From Pelecanus crispus (Eukaryota; Chordata; Aves; Pelecaniformes; Pelecanidae), in assembly GCF_030463565.1 (NCBI RefSeq), contig NC_134655.1:3856372-3920371 (forward strand): 64,000 nucleotides of DNA. Direction: 5' to 3'. A program made the translations under genes and the position numbers. Positions 8,425 through 23,000 of this stretch are shown here, one piece after another. The notes below the pieces were generated by a model, which saw nothing but the letters and a program-made list of their open reading frames with translations, was not told the origin of the DNA and did no database searches. The stretch's first letter is position 1. Every line of letters starts with the position of its first letter.

Positions 8425-10544
8425 GTTCACAGCCTGCCATTCCGTAGCATGGCCACAGCTACCTCTTCTTTATAGACTAACTGACCTGGGCTAGGCATGG
8501 GATTACCCCGTCTGGGCCAAGCCACCCACAGCACTTAACTGTGGGAGTAACATCGTAAAAGGATAGGAGCAAAGGAGCAGTCAGCCATGCTTTGGAGCAC
8601 AGACTGATGTTTCAGACAGCTGTTGCCTGAAGCAGTGCTGCAGCGGGTCCTGTAATGGCTGACACATCCCCTTGAGCACTGGGCCTCACTGGGGGACACA
8701 CTTCGCTTCTGGTCAGAGCATCACCTGGGGACACATTGCAGAGCAAACGCATGGGATACAAGCCTCCCTTCAAAAGACTGAAGGCAGGAGGAGATTGCAT
8801 ATGTTTCTATCAGTGGGTGAGCTTGGGTGGTTTTGCCATCCTTCCAGTGATACCACAGGGATTAGTGAAATGGGAGACGGAAGGAAAAGAGACAAATATA
8901 GTTCGAACTCTGCATTCTGTTTTTGTTTAGAGAACTTCAATAACTCTGGCTATGCATGTGCACTGTGTCCACTTCCCCCAAAATTCCAGAAATGCTGCAA
9001 ACTCCAATAGAAACTGCTGTCTGCTAGCTCTTAGTTGAGTCCAGAAAGTCAGACATAAAAATTATTTGGTCTAAATAGATGAACCTGTCACAGGAGCTGA
9101 GTTTGCAACTCAGGGAAAACCCTGAAAGTGAGACTGAAATCAAAGCTAGGAGCTGTATCCTCCTGGTTTCTTTTCCTCACTTTGCCACTGACCAGTGTTA
9201 GCACCTTGGGGAGGTGCTCATCTTTTCTGTTTCTCCACCTGCAAGGCAGCATTTAGCAATTTATCTCCTCTCAAGCTTTCTGTGGAGGTGATTATATTAA
9301 TGCGCAGAGAACTGAGCCTTTTAAAAATCTTCACTGTAGCAAATTTTTAAAGACATTGAATAGTTTTTTTGCCTACCCTCCTTCCCTTGTCCTTTTGAAG
9401 GATAGATTGTCAGTATTGTTGAATGCAGGTAGGTTTCCCCTCCTCCCTATTGCCCTTTCTCTAAGGACACATCTTTCTGATGCTGTTTCAGGCTGGTCTT
9501 ACTACCTTCTTACAAGGACTGAGGAAAAGTACTCCTTTGAGCAAAGGCATATCAGCTCCCTGTGGAATGTGATCCTAAGAGCCAAGGCACAGGAAATCAG
9601 GCAGGACCTGAGGCTGGAGATGAAGGCCCTTTCTGAAAAATAAAAATGCTATTCAGTGCTAAACCACATTAAATCAATTGCAAAGATGAAGTCACCAGTA
9701 CATTTATTATTTCAGGTACATTTTCCCTTTGTGATGAAAACTTGGGGGGGCATAAGGGAAAGGGATAACATTTTAGTTTCAAAAAAAAAAATCCAAACTG
9801 TTAACACAGTCTTGTCCACTGAAAGCTAAGAATAACCCCTTAGCAGTTGCACAAACTGAACTAGCAGTTTTCTTTCTTAATTGCAAGTGTAACACAATGT
9901 ATATTTCCATAGAAAGAAACTACTCAAGTTAGACATCTAAATCTATTTATTTCCTGAATTAAAGTAATAGATGAGGTCACATCTGTATATGCTACTGAGT
10001 GTTCCAAGAAAAATGCAGAAGATGTAGCTATCTTGAGGATACCTCTGATTGCCATGTTAATGGCTCATTCACAATGCTCATTAGCCCCCTGTTGCTTTCA
10101 TTTAGCATAATGAGCCACACTGAAATGTATTTATTTTTTGATTAAAGCAAATGGTGCTGACAGCAGACATGGCCAGGGGGAGGGAGGCATTTTATCTTGG
10201 GAAACATGCTGTAGAGCAAAACAGTATCAGAGTCCTGAGTGCACAGGGCCTTAGTGGCCCTGACCAGCCTCACCCAACTCTTACTGCTCTCCCTCAGGAC
10301 AAGGAAGCCAGGAGCTGAGGGTGACCACAACATAAGCCAGGCAAAGACCTCACCAACAAGACTGACCACACCAGAGAAAAGCGAGCAGAGCAGTGGCAGC
10401 AACAGGTCCAGTGACCATCAGGCAAAGGCAAGGTAACAAGCCATTTCCAAGGTCAATCCAGGAAACCCAAACAGCAATTCAGAAGCAGAACTAGCAGCAA
10501 CACCACATACAACTCACCTCTGTCTCTGTCCTCCCAGCATAAGA
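8425..10544. other. Intergenic, no gene recognised
   Basis: AT-rich DNA upstream of ALG13. It has short chance open frames only (longest about 110 codons), with no homology recognised. Confidence 0.6.
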
Positions 10545-11024
10545 CAGACATGGAGCTGTTGGAGTAGGTCCAGAGGAAGGCCATGATTATGATCGGGGGG
10601 CTGGAGCACCTCCTCTATGAGGACAGGCTGAGAGAGTTGGGGTTGTTTAGCCTAAAGAAGAGAAGGCTCCAGGGAGACCTCATAGCAGCCTTCCAGTACT
10701 TAAAGGGGGCCTACAGGAGAGATGGGGAGGAACTCTTCATCAGGGAGTATAGTGATAGGACAAGGGGTAATGGTTTTAAACTGAGAGGGTAGATTTAGAT
10801 TAGATATGAGGAAGAAATTCTTTACTGTGAGGGTTGTAAGGTACTGGAAGAGGTTGCCCAGAGAAGTTGGGGATGCCCCCTCCCTGGAAGTGTCCAAGGC
10901 CAGGCTGGATGGGGCTTTGAGCAATCTGATCTAGGGAAAGATATCCCTGCCCATGGCAGGGGGTGGGGCTGAAACTAGATGATCTTTAAGGTCCCTTCCA
11001 ACCCAAACCATTCTATGATTCTAT
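10545..11024 (+). mobile_element. CR1 LINE 3' fragment (about 480 bp)
   Basis: Truncated CR1 in plus orientation. It carries the end of ORF2 (GAGCACCTCCTCTATGAGGA...AGAGAGTTGGGGTTGTTTAG...) and the 3' UTR, ending in the CR1 tail CCATTCTATGATTCTAT. Several frame-breaking changes are present, including a stop within the 69-codon open frame, so it is a dead copy. Confidence 0.95.
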
Positions 11025-14000
11025 TTCAAGCCTGAGCTTAAATGAAGTCACGGTCAGAGGGTGTGGGTGGATGCCCCAGCTGAGGCTGGTCAAGGCATTT
11101 AAGACCTATTAGTGCAGTCAAGGCCCTGACAATGGATGGATAGGAAGTCAGTCTTTGGGATGAAAGGAAGGATACTAAATTTTTCAGGTGTGTCAGAGAT
11201 GAGGGTCAGCATGTGTGTAAATCTTTGTGAGAAAAGGTAAGGACAGGATAATTAAATGATTGTAATTTTTTTTTTTAATGAGGAGAATATAATTTAAATA
11301 TATTGGAGTGTTTTCCTGTTTATATCATTATTTTATATTAGGTTAATTACAGTAGTTTAGGAAATTACTGCTCATTTGTAACTAAAGCACTATAACTCAC
11401 CACATGCATGCTCTTACTCTGCCAAAACTGAAAAATAAACTCACCATCATAAGTCCACACACTCATTCTGCAGTTAGAACAGGTTTATGGTGGTTGCTGT
11501 TGTACCTCAGTTGTGACCTTGCATTCAGCCATCCACTCATAACTTAAAGTTCCTATAAAGTAAGGCACTCTCAAGAAACTATTCCATGCATGAGCAGCAA
11601 CTTGTTCATATTCTCACTGTTTGCTCCCTCAAATTTCAGCAGAGTAAAATGTGAATTTAGAAAAATGAAGATACTTTGAATAATACTAATCTTCCCAATC
11701 CTCAAGTGAGAGAGAAACTGGAGTACAGTCTATGTAGTACTGTGAGTTAAATTCCTATATCTAGGTTTGCTCTGACTGTTAATGTTTGCATATGGAAAAA
11801 CTTCTTATTCTTCCAGTCAATGGGTGCCTATTTGGTGGTATTTTCTAAACTCTGCTCAGTTACTCTTGTCAGTGCTTTAGGGTATTCACAAGTTAAAGTA
11901 AACATTGGGCATTTTAGGAGAATGACATGTTAGGTAACAATAAACCCACACACCTCAAGAAAAAAAGCCAAATTCACTGACTTTTTCTTACTCTTCAGAA
12001 GATGGTTGGACTAATTTCTGTGTGATCAAAGGACTGCTCAAAGGGAAAAAAGCATACTGCTCTTCCAAAGTGTAGAAGGCCTGATTGCAGAAGAGCACTG
12101 TACTTCAAGTTTCAAGGACAGCTGACCATACTCAGCAGTTTGCAAAAACAGACCTAATGTTACTAGTGTGTGAAATGGAATCTGTCTTTCAGTTTTCTTA
12201 ATCAAAACCATCCAGGAGCAAGTGAGCACCTGTCAACAGGGAGTCCTTCTTACACTGAATCTTTTTTAATAATCCTTGTGGAAGATGTTATATACAGTTT
12301 TGTTTGAAATAAGGGTTAAACCAGCTATTAAAATACAGTATGTTCAGGATCATGGCACATCAGGTTTTGCATTTGATCCTTTTGCTTTTTATTGTGTGAG
12401 TGAATTTCACTTTACAGGACCCTGTTTTGCTCATTTGCCTTCTAGAATGAAGAGAATTCAGAAATCAGTGGAATGATTTCTGTGGTATGGAGCAGGTCTG
12501 TGTCATTCCAGCTTGGTATTTTCCATGTGTCAGTGTCCCCTGCAGCTTGTACTCCCAGCATCATGCTGTATAGGAACTAGAAGAGAAAAGTAACATTGCA
12601 GTGACTTAAATTCGCATTGGAGTTTTCACTGGAGGATACATTCCACTTGCATATTGAATTAGGCTTGGTGATTTTAAAATAAAGAGAAAAGGGAAAGTCA
12701 TCCATTACAGGACCTAATCTCATGCTAATTTGTACCTGCTATTTTAACTAGAAGTTGTGTAGGGCGTAAGTAGAATTTTGTCCATGAGCACTTATGCTCT
12801 GGTCCATGAGAATTACAGATCATTTGCAGAATGAGCTACTTGGAGCTGATCCCCTGCAGTTTTAAGGCAATTAAAGATCAGGTAATCCAGACTTGTTGCT
12901 ATGCTTTGTTTCTGGCCATTTATTGCTACCCCTGCCCTGCGTTTCTACAGATATTCCTACAACCACATAGTGATCCAATTCAGAGAACTGATCTGACAGG
13001 AAAGTGATTTGTTTGCAGTTAGATCAGTTCCCTGAGTTGCACAAGCACCAGTACTAGCACAAGGAAGGAGGCAGAATTGTGGCTGGCACCTTGGATTTAG
13101 ATTGGCTTAAATGCTGGGGGATTGCACCTACGTCTGCCTTTTCATTGTGATTTGTAGCTGCGATCGCATTCTCCAAGCCATGTGGCTCAGGCAGTTGAGT
13201 GCCATTGCCTTTGGGGCAAACCTTGTGTGAACCTGTCCCTGCTTGGGCTGGAGAGTCTCTCTTTGCAGTGCCAGTTGTTTCTCTCCAAGATACGGGATAT
13301 TATCAGTGACATTCAAGAAATAGGGGCTCAGTCTGACATAATGTAGTCCAAGACCCCAGAGGGAGGCTAGGAAAGGGCTAAAATGGAAGATATGTTCTTG
13401 TGAGAGCTTGCTCCCATCTGTGCTTTATATGGCATAATTTATGTTCTGATATTTTCTTCCTGTGACAACATCTGGGCAAGAAACTGAAGATGGCATGAGT
13501 GCAAGTTGGTTTTTGTTAAGTGAGAAACAATGTATGCCTCCTCCCTTCTCCTTAGCCTTTATTTGAAATGTTTCTGGATGGCTCAGTCTTGAGCGCTGTC
13601 GCTTTGTATTCAGCTCAGCTTGCCGCAGTTTGCCCTGAAAGCTCCATAATTATATTATTCAGGAGTAAGAAAATGCATGAAAATAAACTAGTCGGTTTAT
13701 GTCTTGGTTTCTGAAAAATACATACTGCCCTCAGTTTGCTCTTTAAGTCTAAAGACTAACTCACAACTGTCACAATAAAACTCTGATGACCCCCAAAATG
13801 CATGGGCTGCAGACAATGTATCAAATAATGAAGCAATCATTTAAAAATATACACCAACAAAAAGGCAGGTAAACCTGTAAGCCTACAAAGTCTGATTTTC
13901 TTTGAAGGAAAAAAAAAAGCCTATGACTAGCTAGTTAAAAATGCAACCCTGTCTTTCCTTTACCTTGTATTTTGTGTGCAGATTGGTTTTCCATTTGGCT

Positions 14001-17000
14001 TGTGATATAATGGTGCAGTGGATGACATGGGGCACAAGAGAGCAATTAGACTTCTCCACACTAAATTTACATTATGTTTCAGTACTTTTTGTATGTTTAT
14101 GAATGTGCAAAATGAGTAAAGAGAGTCTTTCTTCTGTTTCTAGTTGGCTTTATATAAATTTGAACTGAAAAAATGTTCACTTCGTTTTCCTCTCTCATTT
14201 AGATGTAGCGCTGTACCTGTGAGGGATGATATTTCTGTTACTGTAGGGAACTGTGAAAATTAGATGGAGAATATTTTTGGGAATGATTCCTTCATATTAC
14301 CGTGATTCAGAGATGCTTGGTCTGGGAAAATAACGGAGGAACATTTGTCAGGCAAATTTAAATAGTATACTTTGAAATATTTCATCACGACATTTCTACA
14401 TCCTTTGAATTGTCTCTTTGTGGGCTTGTTATTTGGCAGTGGCAGTTGTCAGGTAGCCTACACATACACAAAGGCCCAGACTGACTGGAGACAGCGACGG
14501 GCATGTCAGATCACCTCTTCCTCAGGGCTGACTAGCAGAAGACAGGCACTGAAGCAGCGTGGAGGAACTGTGTCCACTGACTAAACATTTCACATTTGAA
14601 GTGGAAGGGGAGGCTGTGGCTTAGCTAGAAAGAGTGTTGTATCAGTCCATGATCTGACAACTCTCATGGATTTTTCTGAATTTTGCAATATTTGATGGCG
14701 TGCCTTGAAGCCCCAGGTTCTGGAATTATGTAATCATGATTTTTAAGGCCTTATGCTTCTGAAGAGGAGACTGAGAAAAAGACTCGCTGAATCTTAAGGC
14801 CCTGAAGACTAACACATAAATAATATTTATTATATGACTATGTATCTTTTTACTACTCCTGTTTTGCTTTGTATTTAAACAATGTCATGATTCTTTGAGA
14901 CCTGACTTCTGGAAGCTCAGAGCTTACTAATTTATGAAAGTAAAGTGCTGCTGGTATTTGCCCTAGCAGGAGGTCACCTCTACACTGGGATATAGCACGT
15001 ACTGTGTTTCAATCCTTGTTACAAGGAGTGTGGCTCAACTCACTTGTACCAGCTGTTGAACTGGTTCTTTACTCATGCTTGATGCCTCTGCTAGATTTCT
15101 GTCAAGGGTAAAATGCATCCATTAAAGAACCAGAAAATGGGCTTCATATCAAATAAAATTTCTCAAAGCTGGTAATTTTCAGTAAGTGTTGGGGATATTT
15201 GGGAGATTGTAAAGGAAATAATTTGAAGAATGGTTGCAAAACAGGCCAGTATGCAGTCATAGGAGGGAGTCTGAGGTTTGTCGCAAGGAACATTATCCTG
15301 GCTGTGAAGGCTCGAAATGGTGATGTCTCCTGGCAACTGGTCCCTTCAGCTCCCCAGGGAACCTCCGCCTGTGACAGCCTGGCACTACTCCTTGCTGTCT
15401 GTGGAAAACACACACCGCTATTCCTGCCTCCTAGCCACCAGCAAACACCTCCACAGCAATCCGCTGTGTGAATGCCCTGCCATTTCATATTCCTGTGTAA
15501 TCCCTCTGACAACCAAATCTATTAAAAATTCATTTTCATCCAGGCAAATCAGACTCCCTGAAATCAATTGAGCTTTGTTCTCTGAAGGCAGCTTGTGCTG
15601 GTGCACATGTAATCAAATCCTGAAGTGGCCTTGCATGCATTTTTACAAGACCTGAGATAGACTTCATGTTTCAATTATTCTTTTTGATGTGCATTTTTGA
15701 AGGAAATTAGAATATTATGCTCAAGTAAACCAAAAGTTTTAGATCTTTAGGAAGGAGCTCCAAGTGAGCAGTTCCTCCCTTTTCCCAGCCAGTCCCAACT
15801 ATACAAGTACATACAAGTACCTCTCTTCGCCATGCAACATAAAAATAGGTAAGGAGGTGATCTATGAACCCAGTGTAAATTTCACCTCTATCCATTTGCC
15901 TATTGTTTTCCAATAGCTGTCTCTCAGAAGCAGTAGTTTATGTAGGCATTTTGAATTGCTCTTTGGAAGTCTTCAGGGACCCAAGTCAGTCCACTGATTA
16001 AGTAAATGGATTTTGGAAGTATGTAGACTAGCTGAATATACCCTGCAGTTAATGAAAAGCTGCTGTAATTCTTCCTGGAAAGAAAACAGAAGAGCACGGG
16101 TGTTGGGCAAACATGATCATTGGCCTTCGTACCAGTAGAGGGCTGCCCGCATACGCTGCATCGAAGGGATCAAAAGGCATCAAGCGTGCAGGCTCCTTTT
16201 TGCTCGGTCTTTTTAGCGTAGTGTTAGCATCTTTACATTTACAATGCCTGTTTTTTCTTCTCAAGCTGGCTCTCAAAACCGAAGTGAAATAGTGAAAGCG
16301 TATGAGATTCACTTCCTAGCCGATCAACAGAGATAGCCAATACAGATCTGCACAAGGCCTGAAAGATCGAATGATGTTTCATGCACCAAGCCTGTTTCCA
16401 GCAAGTCTTGTTTAGAGGAATTGTACTGTCTGCATCATTCCCAAGCCTTTGCAACAGCAGCAGCAGTGCTAACAGCAGTGACAGGGTTGTGATTCATTTA
16501 TCTCTCCTTTTTGTGTACTAATAAGATGATAGTCAGCTTATTATTTACAGGCAGTCTAGTTTCCATTAGACATTAGGGATCAAAGTAGCCAGTAAATACT
16601 TGCCAAAACCAGCGAGCTCAACTTGGAGATTCTTTAACATCTCTGTCTGGGCCACAATTTTTTTTTGTTTGCATGTTTATGTAGCAGTGAATCATATGAG
16701 AAGAATCAATACCAGAAACATCCTTGTTTGCATGCATTTCCTGTTTATGGCCTTCTTTTTACCACCATAAATGCTAGAAATATTTTATGCAGAGGCAAAC
16801 CAGAAGGTTAATATTATGTGGTGAATTTCACAAAGATGTGAAGATAAAACATTGTGGCTTCTATTTTTTAATGTCCTAAAGATGTATGTAGAGAGATGCA
16901 TGAGAGATATATAGTCGTGTTTACAACTGGAAAATGGTTTTGAGTGTGTGTGCCTGTGCTCTTTACAAATATATACTCTTATTTAGGTGTCAATATATAA

Positions 17001-20000
17001 TGGTGAATCTTCTCTCAGGATTTCTTGCATCATAATTCCAGGATAACATTCATCTGTTTAAAATAACTAATCTTGCTAGAACTAGCTCAGAAATGTTAGA
17101 CCAGATTCATCCCAGGTGTAATTTAACTGACTTAGATCTAAAACAGAGCTCAGTGTTACATTTGGGAGAGTCATTACTGCTGCTTGCACTAATGTCAAAA
17201 CAAGACTGTTTTACATTATCTTGTCCTTAGAGAAAACTTTGTTGAACTCATGATAGTCCTGTTTGCTTCACCCTGTAGCATACTTATGCATGGCCACCTG
17301 TACTTCCATCTACAGTAACACTGCCTTTCCCTTTCCCTGATGAAACTGAGATGTTCAGATACGAAATGTGACTGATTATTTACATAAGGCTTTGCGTACT
17401 GATGTTTCCTGTTAGCGGCACACTACAAAGCACTGTTCTTGTTACTGTGCCATATTAAAATGGTGATTCATGGTTAAAGAAGTCAGTTCAAATGAAGGGC
17501 TTTGGTTTTGGTTTGTCTGATTTTTAAGCATATCACAGATTGGGCTGACAGCTGAGGGTAGACTGAGGTCTTTAATCCATCCAAAAGTGAGGTAAAACAT
17601 ACTTGCAGACATACAGATAGGTCAGCTTTCCTTTGCCTGCCTCGGGAGTTAGAACTACGAAGGCTGAGAAAATTCTTCATGCTTCACAGCATTGTCCATT
17701 TCTAATCCTTTTGGTAATGGCTCTGAGCTTTCAGTGGAGTTACAGGCAGCTGGCCATCAGAAATTGGACTGAGGACACTTGCAGGCTGCTGGGCAACCGT
17801 TGTATAGAACAGCATCAGGTTGCTATCAGACAGTCTTGAACTTGACCCAATGCCTTTGCCACGAAGCAAATAATTTTCCTCTTCTGTCCCTTATCAAAGG
17901 GATATAATTGCCTGGCAGCACCCACAGTTGATACAATGACACTTCTGGCATAACTAGTAAAATAAGTTAATTTTTCTGAATGTAATGAGCTTTAATTCTG
18001 AAGAAATGATTCATGTCTAAGATCAAAAAAATGTCTTCTGAAGCAGACAGTGTCCCATTTCCCTCCAGGGCCTTAGATTTCTGTCATGATAGGCAAAATC
18101 ATTCCCTTTGGTTTCTCTGAACCTGGAATGTTATTTTTTATTTTGTGAGGCAGTGACTTGGTGAGGATTCAAGTGAAATCTTTGTTGATTCTGAGACTGG
18201 TATTACACAAGGTACTGCTGGGATATATTGCAGGTCCCTTACTGTTTTCTGTTTATGAACAGCCTACCCCAAGGTGCTAATTAGCTAGAAGAATTGTATA
18301 TACACAGAGTACTGTTTTGTTCCTCCATAAAAATAGATTTGTGGTTGAGATGAATTTAACTGCTTGGCTTAATTGTGAGCATCCTGGATTTCTGAAATCA
18401 GCAAGGTAATAGCAAAAAAATTGTGAGACTGGTATGTCTCATCTAAAAACTAATTACAAATATTTGGTTAATTCTCAATAACACCCATCCTCATTAATGA
18501 TTTGTTAGATGCAATAAACCCATTTAAATATTTTTATTTATTTTCCACAAAGTCCGGCTATACATTGCTTGTACTCAATAAGATCTGTCTTTGGTAGCTG
18601 GTACCTCTGTTCTATGATTATAATCAGCTATTTTCTTGGCCTGTGTACTGTGTAGGCTGGAAGAAATTCTTTTGTGCATCTTACTTGGACATACAGATAT
18701 GATTTGTGCCATGCCAAGTGTTTCTTTTCTAACTTGAGTTCAAGGATGCCTGAACAGGGGACACGGGGCAAACATGGCTGGCTGTAATCTGTTGCTTCTG
18801 AGACTAGGCAATGCAAATGCCACTGATCTTAAATTTTCTTTGGGACATTTTATTCTTCTCAGAGGAAGAAGGTTCACGTCAGATGACTTAGATGGAAAAA
18901 AGTCTTGAGGATACTTGTGGGTACTAAATAATAATGATAGATCAGTTTTAAATTGAACACTGTGCTTCAGAAGTGGCTGCAATAGGAGGAATCAGCATGA
19001 TCTCCATGGGTTTATGTAACAAAAATGAACACCAATTACAGTGCATTTTTTCCACTGGGACTTAGCCCATCATTTTGTCTAATTATGGTATGAATCCCAC
19101 AATGGAGAAAACCCGTCTTCTGTAAAGAACTAATTCCCTCTAGAAATGCTAAAAATCTTAAAGAATGCTAATTATAATACATTTCTCAATAGATAAAAAG
19201 AGCCAGAGAGAGCCTGTGCCAGCCACTTACCACAGAAAAAAAAACATAAAAAGATGAAGGACTACCCTGGGAGACAAAGAGGGAATGTGGAGTAGTTTGT
19301 GTAAACTCCTCTCATCCTTTATCTAGGCTCTTACTAAATATAATGACTGATCTATGCCTAAAAGCATTACTGTCAATAGAGAGTTGATAGATTTATTGAC
19401 ATATACTCAAGGAATAATGTTGGACTAGAGAGACTTGGGAAGAGAATGGCTGAAAACAAGTTCTACTATACTCCTAAGAAGTTCTGAGACACTCCAAACT
19501 AGCGTGGGTACCCAGACTATTCAGGCATGCAGTTAGCTTTGTGTATTGTAGTTTCTGTCACCGGGCATGTTATATCATGAAATGGGTTGCCTGTGATCAA
19601 AAAGGGGAAAAACTCTGATTTCCTCACTCCCAGTCCTAATCTTCAGACCAAGTTCCAACAGTGATTTGATTGGATTTCTGCAAACCTGAGATAGTTCATT
19701 AAGCTGCAAAGCTCTGCTGAGGGTTGTTCAAAAGACTGCTGAATGGCAAAATAGTCACCAGAGAAGAGCTGCAAGGCTTCTTCAGCACAACAGAGGATGC
19801 TTGTAGATGAGAATGACAAAGAATAGGCTATGGCACTTGGGGATGAGAAAACCACACATACATATATCACTAGGCATTAGTTTATTTTGCCTGATGTTCT
19901 ATTATGAGTTTTAAACCTGCAGTATTAAATAAAGAGGCGGTGTTTAACACTGAAATTGCCTGAAACACACTTCCCCAGCTGTCTGGTGAAATTGAGTCCA

Positions 20001-23000
20001 AACTCTTATTTTCATTCAATGGAATGGTCTCACATACTTTATAATACTGAATGAAAGATCTTTGAGACTCACTTACAAGAAAGAATAAACAGCCTTCCCA
20101 AGAGGAGGACTGCATGTTGCATTTATTTACAGATTGGTGTACTAAAAAAAAACAAAACCAAATTATGATTACTGCTGAAAGACGATACCTTGGGAAGTGA
20201 AAATCTGGTATAGCTTGATCTAATCACCTGAGAGACAGACAACAGCTCTCACTGCTTCCTGGCCCTGGAGACGTTTGTTTGCTGTGTTTGTCTTTCCTTG
20301 AAGGAAACATATGAGAGAATTTATACACCCACAAAGAGAAAATCTCCAGAAAACAGACAAAACCTAGCAACTCACTGCCTCAATAATGCTGATGTCAAAC
20401 CATGTGGTAACAGTCCAGGGAAAGCTGGTTGGCTTCTCATTTTACCTTTAAATTACATTCAAAGAGAACTGGACACTCTGACCTAAAGTTTTAATTGTAA
20501 GTATCTTACTCTGTTCCCTGCTCTTGAGGTGTGAGTAATTCCTGTGATCTCAAGTTTCCTCAGCAGGAGAAAAAAAGAGGCAATGATATACTAATCAGTA
20601 TTCATAAAATGTAAAGGCTTATTCAAGCCTTTAAGTGGCTGGCGTGATACCAAATTTAAAGGTGTTGTTGACAAGCGTTATGTCTGAACTGTGACTTGCT
20701 CATGGATATGTAAGGTAACTTTTCAGAGAAAGGCCTTCAAGAGGCATCTGGCCCATCCCACTACCTCAAAGCATGGTAAGCTTACTAATCTCTTTGTTAT
20801 TGCTGTCATCCAGCATGGGCACTGAAGACACTGAACTTCCACTAAAGTAGTATCCATTTGGAGATGTTTTAAGAATTCTAAGCTAGGCAAAATTCATTGG
20901 AAAAGTAGAAAAAGAACAGAATCTCACCCAGGCTAAGTATATACTCAGTCTGTCAGCATATCTTTCCCAAATTGCTTTGCAGCAAATTTTTATTCAGCCT
21001 CATGCCAGCTAAGCTGGTGCTGAGCAGTCTGAGTGTGGAGGTAAGCAGGACAGTGGGGCAGTGGTGTGTCTGGTAGTGAATTAATGGATAGTTACAAGCA
21101 AAAGTCAAAGGAAAAGCAGCCTCAGTATTCTGATCCCAGTGGTTTCTTCCCGAGTAGCTTGCAGATGTGCATATAGAGAATGTTGCCATGCCATAGTTAT
21201 CTGTCAGCTGTCCCTTCCAGTGTTGGTTATGTTCTATAACAATAAACAGCTTTGAAATTCAGGGTGTAACATAGCACAACATTAGCCAAAACCAAGTGCA
21301 TTCAGAATGTTCCTCTCTTTCCTCTCTCTGTTTTGTTGGATGCATTCAACAACAGCAAGTCACATTTCTTCCCTGCTACGTGCCAACATGAAGTAAATGC
21401 AAACCAGTGTGGTGTTATCACCTGGACTCCACATGCTGACAGAGTCATTGCCAAAAGGGCTGTTCAGAGATTTTCTGAGCTGTGGAAGCATGGAAAATTT
21501 GTGAACAACAGCAAACCCACATCAGTTTGATTCTGTTGTGACAAGCTGTAAGATTTGCCAGTGAGTGTATTGCAGTAACCTCACACTGGCCCAGATGTGA
21601 GCTTCCTGGGGCATTATGTGCTAGTCATGCCACAGCTATTTGGACAGGTTCCTAGTAACCTAAAGATTATGGAGTAACATTATGAAAAGTGCTGCACGTT
21701 AGCTGCTATGAATATGAATTAGTTTGAATTAGGATTGCTAAGGCATAAGGAGTAAAGAGGAGATCTTTCTTGCAAATTTTGCTTCAGCAAAAGGTGGCAT
21801 CCAGGTTTGTGTCTTTCAAGCTAATAATACAGGCTTACGTAGCCTTAAAAAACCCACCCTCAGCCACTCTGTGCACCACAGCACTGGAAACACCCACTTC
21901 TGAGTTCTGGGCCAAAGACAGGATTCTGATATGGGAAGATATTTAAGGGACATGGGAAGAATAGTGGGAAGGTGCTGGAGGATGCCACAGCCTGTGATAC
22001 GCTCAAATCCTGCTCATGTGTTTGCGTTGTCCTGTAAAGAGTGCCCCAATTCAGCACCTGCTTGCCCACACAGTTCAACGGGTAGCCCAAGCCCAGTTTG
22101 CTTCTGAATTTCCCCTGCATTTTAAGGAAGAGCTTGTCTGCCTAATGTTTGCTCACATGTGTGGGGTACATAGAATTATCCCAGACTGGTGCTACTTGAT
22201 CCTTCAATGTTGCTGGTAGGTATGTTGTTTTTTCATAAAACTACATGAATAAACATCAGCCAGTAGCTATTGTGGTGCAAGTATTTCAGGACTTGAAGAG
22301 GAACTAGTTTCAGGACAACAGCCCAGATTAAATAAGATAAATTTCTTGCTTGCAGAGCAGAACAGATTTCAAGTATCAAAGAATGTTGCTGAGCTCTCAT
22401 TTGACTTGCAGGTGCCTGTTGTTGTATCTTAATCGATTGCTATTAAATGGGACTGCAAGAGTAGGACTATGACCATGAAGACAGAATTAATGCAGAGGGA
22501 GTCAGTTTAGGAAGTCTGTGGCTATTAGCTTGATCAAATTATACTTTGAAAATGGGTTCATAAATCTAGAGAAGAAGGAAGGGAGGGGAAGGTCTTCTGA
22601 ATTATTCATCATTTGTTTCCCAGTTGACAAGTTTACATAGACATGGGAGTATAGGGAGTGGGTTATTTATTAATTACATATGAATTGGACAGACCTTTCT
22701 CTCTTGTATCCAGATCTGCTTTCACAACTTAGCATTGCTTACAGCTGGACAACTTCTTTTTGCCTTCAGCTGAAGAAATCCTAAAGTACCTCTGAAAAAT
22801 CCAATCCATCAAAATTCAAATTCAGTTTAGGGTTATTTTTCACACATAACATCAGCTGTCCTAGACAATACTTTAACTGTTCTCTCTTATGAAAGGACTG
22901 AGGGGGAAACTTTCATATACTGCATTCTAGAGAGCAAATGCACAAAGAACCAACTTAGCATTGTAATTTTTCAGGCTTTCTTCTGATATCTGTGCCCACA

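Noticed and set aside
10583-10924. Open frames on both strands
   Set aside because: They are part of the CR1 fragment at 10545-11024 and carry no independent gene.
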